Shown: positions 1 through 7,844 of the stretch, one piece after another | How positions within the stretch are numbered: position 1 is the first letter of the stretch | How the letters are laid out: each line of letters opens with the position of its first letter | Source of the DNA: Microbacteriaceae bacterium | Lineage (GTDB): Bacteria; Actinomycetota; Actinomycetes; Actinomycetales; Microbacteriaceae | NCBI GenBank assembly: GCA_009780695.1 | Contig: WQZN01000008.1 | Coordinates: 50,738 to 114,737 of the forward strand | Length of the DNA: 64,000 nt | Reading direction: 5' to 3' | Position numbers and translations under genes: made by a program | The notes under the pieces: generated by a model | Databases searched by the model: none | Told to the model about the DNA's origin: nothing | What the model saw: the letters and a program-made list of their open reading frames with translations, nothing else

Positions 1-567
1 GCGCTCGAGCGCACGGCCCACGGCGGCGCGCACCTCGGCGACGCCCTCGGGGTCGAGGTTCGCGGTCGGCTCGTCGAGCAGCAGCAGGCCGGGTCGCATC
101 GCGAGCACACCGGCGATCGCGAGGCGCTGACGCTGGCCGCCCGAGAGCCGTGCGGTCGGGTGCGCGAGCGGGACATCCAGCCCGACGGCATCGAGCGCCT
201 CGGCGACGCGCGGCCAGATCTCGGCCCGCGGCACGCCGAGGTTCTCGCAACCGAAGGCGACGTCGTCGCCGACGCGGGCGAGCACGGCCTGCGCGTCGGG
301 GTCCTGCAGCACGAGACCGGCGCGACCGCGGGCGGCAGCGGCCGGGCGGCCGTCCAGGCCGAGCGAGCCGTGCTGCTCGCCCTCTTCCTCGCCGCCCACG
401 ACGCCCGCGAGCGCCGCGAGCAGCGTCGACTTGCCCGCCCCGGACGGCCCGAGCAGCAGCACGCGCTCCCCCGGCTCGATCACCAGATCGAGCCCGTCGA
501 GGGCCCAGCGCAGCCGCCCGGTGTGCCGCCAGCCCCAGCCGCGCGCCTCGACGCGGGCGGGGCGCAT
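1..567 (-). CDS. ECF transporter ATP-binding protein (YkoD-like), C-terminus truncated by window edge
   Basis: Reverse-strand translation has Walker A GPSGAGKSTLL, signature LSGGQRQRLAIAGVLA and Walker B LLLLDEPTANLDP; directly follows the YkoE-like S component. Confidence 0.85.
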   Translation of the reverse strand, partial: MRPARVEARGWGWRHTGRLRWALDGLDLVIEPGERVLLLGPSGAGKSTLLAALAGVVGGEEEGEQHGSLGLDGRPAAAARGRAGLVLQDPDAQAVLARVGDDVAFGCENLGVPRAEIWPRVAEALDAVGLDVPLAHPTARLSGGQRQRLAIAGVLAMRPGLLLLDEPTANLDPEGVAEVRAAVGRALER

Positions 568-581
568 CGTGTCGCCCGTGA

Positions 582-1211
582 TCAGACCCTGGCCTTCTCG
601 CGGCGCCCCGCCGCGAAGCGGTCGAGCACGCCCGTGGCGGCGAGCGCCTTCACGAGCAGCCAGCCGACGACGCCGGCCAGGATCGCGCCGGAGACGGCCG
701 AGCTCACGAGGTAGATCGTGTTGAACGCGATCGACTTCTGCGCGTTGCCGAAGACGGCGAGCTCGAGCGCCCACTCGCCGAAGCCGCCCGCGGCGCCCGC
801 GAGCATCGCGACGCCCAGGTTGAACCGGCGGTACAGGAACAGGGCGAAGACGAGCTCGATCATGGCGCCCTGCGCGAGGCCCGAGTAGACCGTGGTGATG
901 CCCCACTGGTTCCCGATCGCCATCTCGACGACCGCGGCGAGCAGCTCGACGAAGAGCGCCGCACCCGGCTTGCGGATCACGAGAGCGCCCACGACGCCCG
1001 CGATGAGCCAGCCGCCGTTGGCGACGCCGCCGAGGCCCGGCGTCACGGCATCGGCCGCGCCGAACCACGCGGCACCCGGCGTGTCCCACAGCCAGTAGAC
1101 GACGCCGAGGGCGATGCCCAGCACCGCGGCGACGATGATGTCGACGGGGCGCCAGCGGCGCCTCCGCACCGGGGCCGCGGCATCCCGCACTGAATCGATG
1201 GTGGCGTGCAC
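582..1211 (-). CDS. ECF transporter S component, YkoE family (thiamine/HMP uptake)
   Basis: 209 aa multi-TM protein preceded by a TPP riboswitch and followed by an ECF ATPase gene. Confidence 0.85.
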   Translation of the reverse strand: MHATIDSVRDAAAPVRRRRWRPVDIIVAAVLGIALGVVYWLWDTPGAAWFGAADAVTPGLGGVANGGWLIAGVVGALVIRKPGAALFVELLAAVVEMAIGNQWGITTVYSGLAQGAMIELVFALFLYRRFNLGVAMLAGAAGGFGEWALELAVFGNAQKSIAFNTIYLVSSAVSGAILAGVVGWLLVKALAATGVLDRFAAGRREKARV

Positions 1212-1255
1212 TCGTTCTTCCCTTCTCTCGGTGACGAGGGCACGGGAAAAGAGAA

Positions 1256-1347
1256 TCTGCCTCCCTGCGCCGGCATGACCCGGATCAGGTTCGACGGTCG
1301 AAGGTTGAGAACCTTCCTCTCAGCCCGGCTCACCGGACTCCCGTGTA
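1256..1347 (-). ncRNA. TPP riboswitch (THI element)
   Basis: Reverse complement reads ACGGGAGTCCGGTGAGCCGGGCTGAGAGG...GACCGTCGAACCTGATCCGGGTCATGCCGGCGCAGGGAG, matching the conserved CTGAGA and ACCTGATC..GGGT..TGCCGGCGCAGGGA parts of the THI box. Confidence 0.95.
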
Positions 1348-1356
1348 CTGCGCCCA

Positions 1357-1366
1357 ATCATAGACT
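1357..1366. promoter_or_regulatory. Overlapping divergent -10 elements: TATGAT (minus, riboswitch) and TAGACT (plus, leaderless small ORF)
   Basis: Plus strand ATCATA at 1357-1362 and TAGACT at 1361-1366 inside inverted repeat GCGCCCA...TGGGCGC. Confidence 0.55.
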
Positions 1367-1372
1367 GGGCGC

Positions 1373-1477
1373 GTGTCTCCGTTCGCCCCGCTCATCGGGG
1401 TCGCCATCGCGTTCGTCGTGCTGCTGCGCGTGCTGATCTGGAAGCAGCGTCGCGAAGGGAAGAACCGCCGGCGCTGA
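1373..1477 (+). CDS. Small single-TM protein (34 aa)
   Basis: GTG start 6 nt after TAGACT; MSPFAPLIGVAIAFVVLLRVLIWKQRREGKNRRR, one TM helix with basic tail. Confidence 0.5.
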   Translation: MSPFAPLIGVAIAFVVLLRVLIWKQRREGKNRRR

Positions 1478-1489
1478 GCCGGGCAGCGG

Positions 1490-1864
1490 CTACTTGCGGC
1501 GCTTGCGCGCCCACGCGAGCTGCGCGAAGGCCGCGCCGCACGCCGCGACGAACGGCGTCGCCACCACGAGCAGCGCGATCGGGTTCGCCTCGAAGCGCAG
1601 GCCGCGGATGTCGCGCACATAGGCACCGAGCGGGATGGACGCCGCGAAGCCGCCGCCCCCGCTGCCCTCGCCCTCGCCGCTGACCTGCTGGTCGCTCTCG
1701 CGCCCGGCACCGCCGTTGCCGCGCCCCTCGCCCCCGCCGAAGCCGTGCACGGTCAACGCCACGGGGACGATGTGGATGCCGTTCAGCTCGGTCGGCTCGC
1801 CGTAAGCGGACGTGACGCCGACGCCCTTGACGATCTCAGCAATTCTCTCCACCACGGTGCTCAT
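1490..1864 (-). CDS. GerW/YtfJ-family sporulation-protein-like
   Basis: N-terminal GVTSAYGEPTELNGIHIVPVA typical of the family; TAGCCT-N6-ATG upstream. Confidence 0.7.
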   Translation of the reverse strand: MSTVVERIAEIVKGVGVTSAYGEPTELNGIHIVPVALTVHGFGGGEGRGNGGAGRESDQQVSGEGEGSGGGGFAASIPLGAYVRDIRGLRFEANPIALLVVATPFVAACGAAFAQLAWARKRRK

Positions 1865-1943
1865 GCGGCCAGGCTACGTGGCGACTCGGCGACGTGCCAG
1901 GGTCTTGTCAGGCCAGGCACGACACGCGTGCGAAGATCGTCCG

Positions 1944-2861
1944 ATGCCCGCCCTCCGCCTCACGCGCCTGCTCGGCGACGCGTTCCTGGGCGCGCTGGCC
2001 CTCGCGATCGGCGCGCTGCTGCTCTGGCACCGCGCGATCCCCGACACGGGCGGCGTGATGGGGCTCGTCGAGTCGGTGCTGCCCTGGTTCGGGCTGCCCG
2101 TCGTGGTGCTGGGCATCGTGGGCATCGCGCGGCGCTCGGCCTTCATCGGCATCGGCGTCATGGCATCCGTCGTCATCTGGCTCGCGGTCTTCCTGCCGCG
2201 CATCGTGCCGCACGCAGCGGACGGCACGCCGGAGTTCACCGTGGTCAGCCAGAACATCAATGCCGACAACACCGACCCGCGGCGCACCATCGAGGCGCTC
2301 GAGGCGCAGCACCCGCAGGTCATCGCGCTGCAGGAGCTGACGGCGAGCTCGGCGCAGATCGCCTCGGCGACCCTCGACGCGCGCTACCCGCACCACTACC
2401 TCGTCGGCACGGTCGGGGTGTGGAGCACGCTGCCGTTGGCGCACGAGCAGTCGCTCACCCTGGGCCTCGGCTGGAAGCGCGCACTGCGTGTGGACGTGCA
2501 GACGGGCGCCGGTGACATCCGCCTCTACGCGCTGCATGCCGCCTCGCTGCGCCCGGGCGAGTTCGTGCAGCGCGACACCATGCTGCGCACGCTCGCCTCG
2601 ACGCTGCGGGCGGACGGCTCGAAGCGGCTCATCGCCGTCGGCGACTTCAATGCCGCCTCGACCGACCGCGCCTTCACCCAGCTGCTGAACACGGTGCACG
2701 AACCCGACCTGACGGGCTGGGGCTTCGGCTTCACCTGGCCGGCGACGCTGCCGATCGCCCGCGTCGACCACGTGCTCGAACGCGGGCTGGACGTCGTCGA
2801 GAACCGCACGCTTCCCGGCAGCGGCAGCGACCACCGCGCGGTCGAGGCCGGCGTGCGCTGA
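1944..2861 (+). CDS. Endonuclease/exonuclease/phosphatase family protein with N-terminal TM segments
   Basis: VVSQNINADN...ALQE...VGDFNAA..SDHRAV motifs. Confidence 0.85.
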   Translation: MPALRLTRLLGDAFLGALALAIGALLLWHRAIPDTGGVMGLVESVLPWFGLPVVVLGIVGIARRSAFIGIGVMASVVIWLAVFLPRIVPHAADGTPEFTVVSQNINADNTDPRRTIEALEAQHPQVIALQELTASSAQIASATLDARYPHHYLVGTVGVWSTLPLAHEQSLTLGLGWKRALRVDVQTGAGDIRLYALHAASLRPGEFVQRDTMLRTLASTLRADGSKRLIAVGDFNAASTDRAFTQLLNTVHEPDLTGWGFGFTWPATLPIARVDHVLERGLDVVENRTLPGSGSDHRAVEAGVR

Positions 2862-2871
2862 CCCCGCCTGC

Positions 2872-4116
2872 TCAGCCGCGATAGTGGTCGCTGTCGCCGA
2901 CCTGGCGCGGCTTCGTGCCGAGCAGGGACGCGGGGGCGAGGATGCCGGCGCCGAACTTCGCCGCGATGCCGTCGACGGCGCGCTCGGTGTCGCGCCAAGT
3001 CTCGTCCGGGTCCCACAGGGCGGGCTGGCCGATCTCGGCCTCGAGCTGGTCGAGCCGCACGCCGATGAGCCGGATCGGCGCCCGATCGCCCCACACCTCG
3101 TCGAGCAGCCCCGCCGCTTCCTCGTAGATGCGCTTGCCGACCGACGTCGACTCGGGCAGCGTGCGCGAGCGCGTGATCGTGCGGAAGTCCGAATAGCGCA
3201 GCTTGAGGCTGACGGTGCGGCCCGCGAGCGCCGCCTGCCGCAGCCGCTCGGCCGCGCGCGATGCCAGGCGCAGCAGCTCGCGCCGCAGCACGGCGGGGTC
3301 GGTGACGTCGAACTCGAAGGTCTCTTCGTGGCCGATCGACTTCTCGACGCGCACCGTCTCGACGTCGCGCACGTCGATGCCGTTCGCGAGCTGCCACAGC
3401 CGCAGACCGCCGACGCCGAGGCGGCGCTCGAGCAGTTCGCGCGGTGCGGCGGCGATGTCGGCGACGGTGCGCAGGCCGAGGTTGTTGAGCGAGGTCTGCG
3501 TCGCGGGCCCCACGCCCCACAGCGCCCCGACCGGCAGCGGGTGCAGGAACGCGAGCGTCTCAGCGACGGGGACGACGAGCAGCCCGTCGGGTTTGGCCCG
3601 ACCCGAGGCGAGCTTGGCCACGAATTTGGTGCCGGCGACGCCGACAGAGGCCGGCAGCCCCGTCTCGTGCCGCACCCACTCGCGCAGCTGCGCCGCGATG
3701 TGCGCGGGGCTGCCGAGCAGCTTCCGCGCACCCGAGACGTCGAGGAACGCCTCGTCGATCGACACGGGTTCGACGAGCGGGGTCGCGCGCCGGAAGATCT
3801 GCATGACCCGCTGCGAGAGCTCGGCGTAGCGTTCCATGCGGGGGTTCACCACGATCGCGTCGGGGCACAGCCGCAGCGCCTGCGCGACGGGCTGCGCCGA
3901 GCGCACGCCGAACCTCCGCGCCTCGTACGACGCGCTCGAGACGACCGAGCGACCCGTGGCGTGGCCCACGATGAGCGGCTTGCCACGCAGCTCGGGCCGG
4001 TCGAGCACCTCGACCGAGGCGTAGAAGGCGTCCATGTCGACGTGCAGGATGTTCGCGCCGGTGTCGTCGACGGGGCCGCGCGTCACCACGCGATCGCTGC
4101 CGTCAGACCTGCCCAT
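2872..4116 (-). CDS. dinB: DNA polymerase IV (Y-family)
   Basis: ILHVDMDAFYASVEVLDRPELRGKPLIVG ... VSIDEAFLDVSG; start may be 4125. Confidence 0.92.
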   Translation of the reverse strand: MGRSDGSDRVVTRGPVDDTGANILHVDMDAFYASVEVLDRPELRGKPLIVGHATGRSVVSSASYEARRFGVRSAQPVAQALRLCPDAIVVNPRMERYAELSQRVMQIFRRATPLVEPVSIDEAFLDVSGARKLLGSPAHIAAQLREWVRHETGLPASVGVAGTKFVAKLASGRAKPDGLLVVPVAETLAFLHPLPVGALWGVGPATQTSLNNLGLRTVADIAAAPRELLERRLGVGGLRLWQLANGIDVRDVETVRVEKSIGHEETFEFDVTDPAVLRRELLRLASRAAERLRQAALAGRTVSLKLRYSDFRTITRSRTLPESTSVGKRIYEEAAGLLDEVWGDRAPIRLIGVRLDQLEAEIGQPALWDPDETWRDTERAVDGIAAKFGAGILAPASLLGTKPRQVGDSDHYRG

Positions 4117-4206
4117 GGCATCCATTGTCCCGCCGACCACTGACATCCGGCATCGGATCCGCCACCCGGTCGAAACGATTCGATCAGTGTGTCTAGGCTG
4201 GATGCC

Positions 4207-5211
4207 ATGGACTACCGCTACCTCGGCAACTCCGGGCTCAAGATCTCGGAGATCATCTACGGCAACTGGCTCACCCACGCCTCTCAGGTCGACGACGACA
4301 CCGCGAGCAAGAGCATCCACGCGGCGCTCGACGCGGGCATCTCGAGCTTCGACACCGCCGACGCCTACGCCAACACCGCGGCGGAGGTCGTGCTCGGCGA
4401 CGCGCTCAAGGGCGAGCGTCGCGAGAGCCTCGAGATCTTCACCAAGGTGTACTGGCCGACCGGCCCGCGCGGCAAGAACGACACCGGCCTCTCGCGCAAG
4501 CACATCATGGAGTCGATCAACGGCTCGCTCACCCGCCTCGGCACCGACTACGTCGACCTCTATCAGGCGCACCGCTTCGACTACGAGACCCCGATCGAAG
4601 AGACCATGCAGGCCTTCGCGGACATCGTGCGCCAGGGCAAGGCCCTCTACATCGGCGTCAGCGAATGGAACGCCGACCAGATCCGCGCGGGCCACAAGCT
4701 CGCCAGGGAACTGGGCTTCCAGCTCGTCTCGAACCAGCCGCAGTACAACCTGCTCTGGCGCGTCATCGAGCAGGAGGTCGTCCCGACCTCGGAAGAGCTC
4801 GGCCTCTCGCAGATCGTCTTCTCGCCGATCGCGCAGGGCATCCTCACCGGCAAGTACCTGCCCGGTCAGCCCGCGCCCGAGGGCTCGCGCGCGACCGATG
4901 AGAAGGGCGGCAAGGACATGATCGCGCGCTGGATGCGCGACGACATCCTCACGGCCGTCCAGGGCCTGAAGCCCATCGCGGACGAGCTCGGCCTCACGCA
5001 GGCGCAGCTCGCCGTCGCGTGGGTGCTGCAGAACCCGAACATCGCGGGCGCGATCGTGGGCGCGAGCCGCCCCGAGCAGATCGCGTCGAATGCCGCGGCC
5101 GCGGGCGTGAAGCTCGAGGATTCCGTGCTGGCGCAGATCGAGTCGGTCATCGGCGGCCTCGCCGAGACCGACCCGACCCTCACGCAGTCGCCCGCGACGC
5201 GCGTCGCGTAA
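4207..5211 (+). CDS. Aldo/keto reductase family protein
   Basis: MDYRYLGNSGLKISEIIYGNW ... DYVDLYQAHRFD; TAGGCT-N7-ATG upstream. Confidence 0.9.
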   Translation: MDYRYLGNSGLKISEIIYGNWLTHASQVDDDTASKSIHAALDAGISSFDTADAYANTAAEVVLGDALKGERRESLEIFTKVYWPTGPRGKNDTGLSRKHIMESINGSLTRLGTDYVDLYQAHRFDYETPIEETMQAFADIVRQGKALYIGVSEWNADQIRAGHKLARELGFQLVSNQPQYNLLWRVIEQEVVPTSEELGLSQIVFSPIAQGILTGKYLPGQPAPEGSRATDEKGGKDMIARWMRDDILTAVQGLKPIADELGLTQAQLAVAWVLQNPNIAGAIVGASRPEQIASNAAAAGVKLEDSVLAQIESVIGGLAETDPTLTQSPATRVA

Positions 5212-5224
5212 CGCCGGCTCGCCC

Positions 5225-5258
5225 CGAGAAGGCCGCCCTTCGGGGCGGCCTTCTTCGT
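5225..5258 (+). terminator. Rho-independent-type hairpin after the aldo/keto reductase gene
   Basis: GAAGGCCGCCCTTCGGGGCGGCCTTCTT stem-loop with T-containing tail. Confidence 0.75.
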
Positions 5259-5287
5259 CTCGCCGGGCAGGCGCGGGCGGTCGCACT

Positions 5288-5317
5288 TTGTGCGTCCTCG
5301 GGCACGGCGGGTACTAT
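5288..5317 (+). promoter_or_regulatory. Sigma70-like promoter candidate for the ParA-like gene
   Basis: TTGTGC-N18-TACTAT. Confidence 0.5.
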
Positions 5318-5337
5318 CTACCCCCATTAGGGGCACA

Positions 5338-5360
5338 GCCCTGCGGCCCGGCCGCAGGGC
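5338..5360. repeat. Perfect 23-nt inverted repeat in the 5' leader of the ParA-like gene
   Basis: GCCCTGCGGCC-C-GGCCGCAGGGC. Confidence 0.8.
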
Positions 5361-5384
5361 ACGCCCGAAAGCCCCGGAGGAACC

Positions 5385-7079
5385 GTGACGGACACCACGC
5401 CCATGACCCACACGCCCCACATCGAAGCCACCGTCGTGCGCAGCGCCGAAGGCCCGTTCATCGGGCACATCTCGGTCGACGGCTCGATCACGACGATCGA
5501 GGGCCGCACCGAGGACGGCGTGCGCCGCGACATCGTCCGCGCCGTCGCCGGCGTCGCACAGCGGCTGTCGCAGCCGGTGCGGCTCGTCGCGCGCGACAGC
5601 CTCGGCGTGCAGGAGGTCAAGGTCTCCCCCGACGGCTACACCGAGGCGCTCACCCCCGTGACGCCGGCGACCGGCAACACGATCGACGCCCCGACCCCCG
5701 CCGAGCCGGCGCCCACCGAGGCGCTCGACTTCGACGCGATCCTCGGAATCGGCGGTGCACACAACCCCGGCCAGGTGCCGGCCGAAGACGACGCCACCGC
5801 CACCCAGCCGGCTCGCCGCGCCGCGGCGGTGCCCGAGCTCGACTACCTCTTCCAAGAGACACCTGCGCAGCAGCCGGATGTCGCGCCGGCCGCCCCGGCC
5901 GCGGCCCCCGTGGTCGCCCCGCAGCCCGCCGTGCGCCCGGTCGTGACGCTGCCCGTCGCGCAGCCCGTCACCGCGGCGCCGGTCGCCCCGGTGACGCCCA
6001 TCGTCCCGGTGCAGCCGATCGCCGCCGTGCCGGCACCCCCCGTGCAGTCGGCGCCGGCCGCTCCCGAGAGCCCGGTTGCGGCCACCGGCAACGGCGGCCT
6101 CGAGCCCCTCGAGTTCGTCGACCCGCTCGCGCCCGTCGATGAGCACCCGCCGACCCTCGACGACTTCATGGCGCAGCGCCCGACGGCGCCCATCGCGCCG
6201 GCGGAGTACGGCTGGCAGGGCGCGGTGCGCAAGGCATCCTTCGGGCTCGTCAACCCGGTTCCCGGCGACGCCGAGCTCGAGCGCCGCCGCGACGTGGCCG
6301 CCGTGCAGCGCAGCTTCGCCGGCCCGCGCACGATCGTGGTCATCAACCCCAAGGGCGGCGCGCACAAGACGACCGCGACGATGCTGCTCGCGGCGACCTT
6401 CGGCGAGCAGCGCGGCGGCTACACCCTCGCCTGGGACAACAACGAGACGCGCGGCACTCTGGGCTGGCGCGCGCGCCCCGCCGACCACCACCGCACGGCG
6501 CTCAGCCTGCTGCGCGACGCGGACCGGTTCAGCGCAGCCGGCACGGCCAGCATCGGCGACCTCGACGAGTACGTGCGCGCACAGGGCTCGGCGCAGTTCG
6601 ACGTGCTCGCCTCCGACGAGGACCCGAACGCCACCGAGCTGATCGACGCGGCGGCGTTCGACAAACTGCACGCGACCCTGCAGCGCTTCTACCGCCTGAT
6701 CGTCGTCGACACGGGCAACAACATGCGCGCCGAGAACTGGCAGGCCGCGGTCGCCGCGGCCGATCAGCTCGTCATCATCTCCACGGTCCGCGAGGACACC
6801 GCCGCGAGCGCCGCATGGCTCGTCGACGGCCTGCGCGAGAAGGGCTTCGGCGACAAGGTCGCGAACGCGGTCACGGTGCTCTCGGCGACGTCCGAGGCCC
6901 CGGACCCGCAGCTCGCCCGTCGTCTGCGCGGCCACTTCGGCTCGCTCACACGCGCTGTGCTCGACGTGCCGCACGACCCCTCGCTCGTCGACGGCGGCGC
7001 GATCACCTTCGAGCTGCTCTCGCGCCGCACGCGCGAGGCGTGGCTGAAGGTCGCCGCGACCGTCGCCCAGGGGCTGTAG
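5385..7079 (+). CDS. MinD/ParA-like P-loop ATPase with N-terminal domain and long Pro/Ala linker
   Basis: INPKGGAHKTTATMLLA deviant Walker A; VVDTGNNMRAENW; about 150 aa P/A/V-rich linker. Confidence 0.85.
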   Translation: MTDTTPMTHTPHIEATVVRSAEGPFIGHISVDGSITTIEGRTEDGVRRDIVRAVAGVAQRLSQPVRLVARDSLGVQEVKVSPDGYTEALTPVTPATGNTIDAPTPAEPAPTEALDFDAILGIGGAHNPGQVPAEDDATATQPARRAAAVPELDYLFQETPAQQPDVAPAAPAAAPVVAPQPAVRPVVTLPVAQPVTAAPVAPVTPIVPVQPIAAVPAPPVQSAPAAPESPVAATGNGGLEPLEFVDPLAPVDEHPPTLDDFMAQRPTAPIAPAEYGWQGAVRKASFGLVNPVPGDAELERRRDVAAVQRSFAGPRTIVVINPKGGAHKTTATMLLAATFGEQRGGYTLAWDNNETRGTLGWRARPADHHRTALSLLRDADRFSAAGTASIGDLDEYVRAQGSAQFDVLASDEDPNATELIDAAAFDKLHATLQRFYRLIVVDTGNNMRAENWQAAVAAADQLVIISTVREDTAASAAWLVDGLREKGFGDKVANAVTVLSATSEAPDPQLARRLRGHFGSLTRAVLDVPHDPSLVDGGAITFELLSRRTREAWLKVAATVAQGL

Positions 7080-7089
7080 GCGGGGCCTC

Positions 7090-7149
7090 GGTCTCCGTTC
7101 GCTTCGCTCAGTCGACCAGCGGGGTTTGCCGCTCAGTCGACCAGCGGGG
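7090..7149. repeat. Intergenic repeat element containing a tandem 20-mer
   Basis: CGCTCAGTCGACCAGCGGGG occurs twice (7105 and 7130); similar sequence near 37275. Confidence 0.65.
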
Positions 7150-7171
7150 GCCGGAGGGCCAGGATGGAGAC

Positions 7172-7840
7172 ATGGCTCGAATCGCGATCATCGGCGCACA
7201 CGGCAAGGTCGGGCAGCAGCTCATGCGCGAGCTGTACGACAACGGCGACGACTTCGTCGGCGTGGCCCGCGGTGAAGAGGCGGCGGAGGACATCTTCCGG
7301 CTCGGCGGCGAGGGCGTGACGCTCGACCTCGAGGCGACGGATGCCGCAGCCGTGGCATCCGCCATCGCGGGGTGCGACGCCGTGGTCTTCACGGCCGGAG
7401 CGGGCGCCGACAGCGGTGTGGAGCGCAAGCGCACGGTCGACTACGGCGCGGCGGTGCTGACGATCGAGGCCGCGCAGGCCGCAGGCATCCGCCGGTTCGT
7501 CATGATCTCGGCGTCGGGGGTCGACGACCCGGGCACCGCGACCGTCGTGCCCGACCCGCAGTGGGCGGCGTATGTCGCGGCGAAGCGCGACGCCGACGCA
7601 GCGCTGCGCGACTCGGGCCTCGACTGGACGATCCTGCGGCCCGTCGCGCTCACGAACGACGACGGGACGGGCGAGATCGAGATGCCGCCGTTCGGGGAGC
7701 GCGCGTCCGGCAGCGTCTCGCGTGCGGACGTCGCGGCGACCGTCATCGCGGTGCTCGAGAACCCGGGCACGATCGGCGGACAATGGGAGCTGAGCAGCGG
7801 TTCGACGCCCATTGCCGAGGCCGTCGCCCGGCTAGTCTGA
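7172..7840 (+). CDS. NAD(P)-binding protein, atypical SDR family
   Basis: MARIAIIGAHGKVGQQLMREL Rossmann motif; DWTILRPVALTND. Confidence 0.85.
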   Translation: MARIAIIGAHGKVGQQLMRELYDNGDDFVGVARGEEAAEDIFRLGGEGVTLDLEATDAAAVASAIAGCDAVVFTAGAGADSGVERKRTVDYGAAVLTIEAAQAAGIRRFVMISASGVDDPGTATVVPDPQWAAYVAAKRDADAALRDSGLDWTILRPVALTNDDGTGEIEMPPFGERASGSVSRADVAATVIAVLENPGTIGGQWELSSGSTPIAEAVARLV

Positions 7841-7844
7841 TCGC

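Noticed and set aside
2872-5286. 804-aa extension of the DinB reading frame
   Set aside because: The N-terminal 400 aa run antisense through the aldo/keto reductase gene; DinB homology starts at the ATG at 4116 or 4125.
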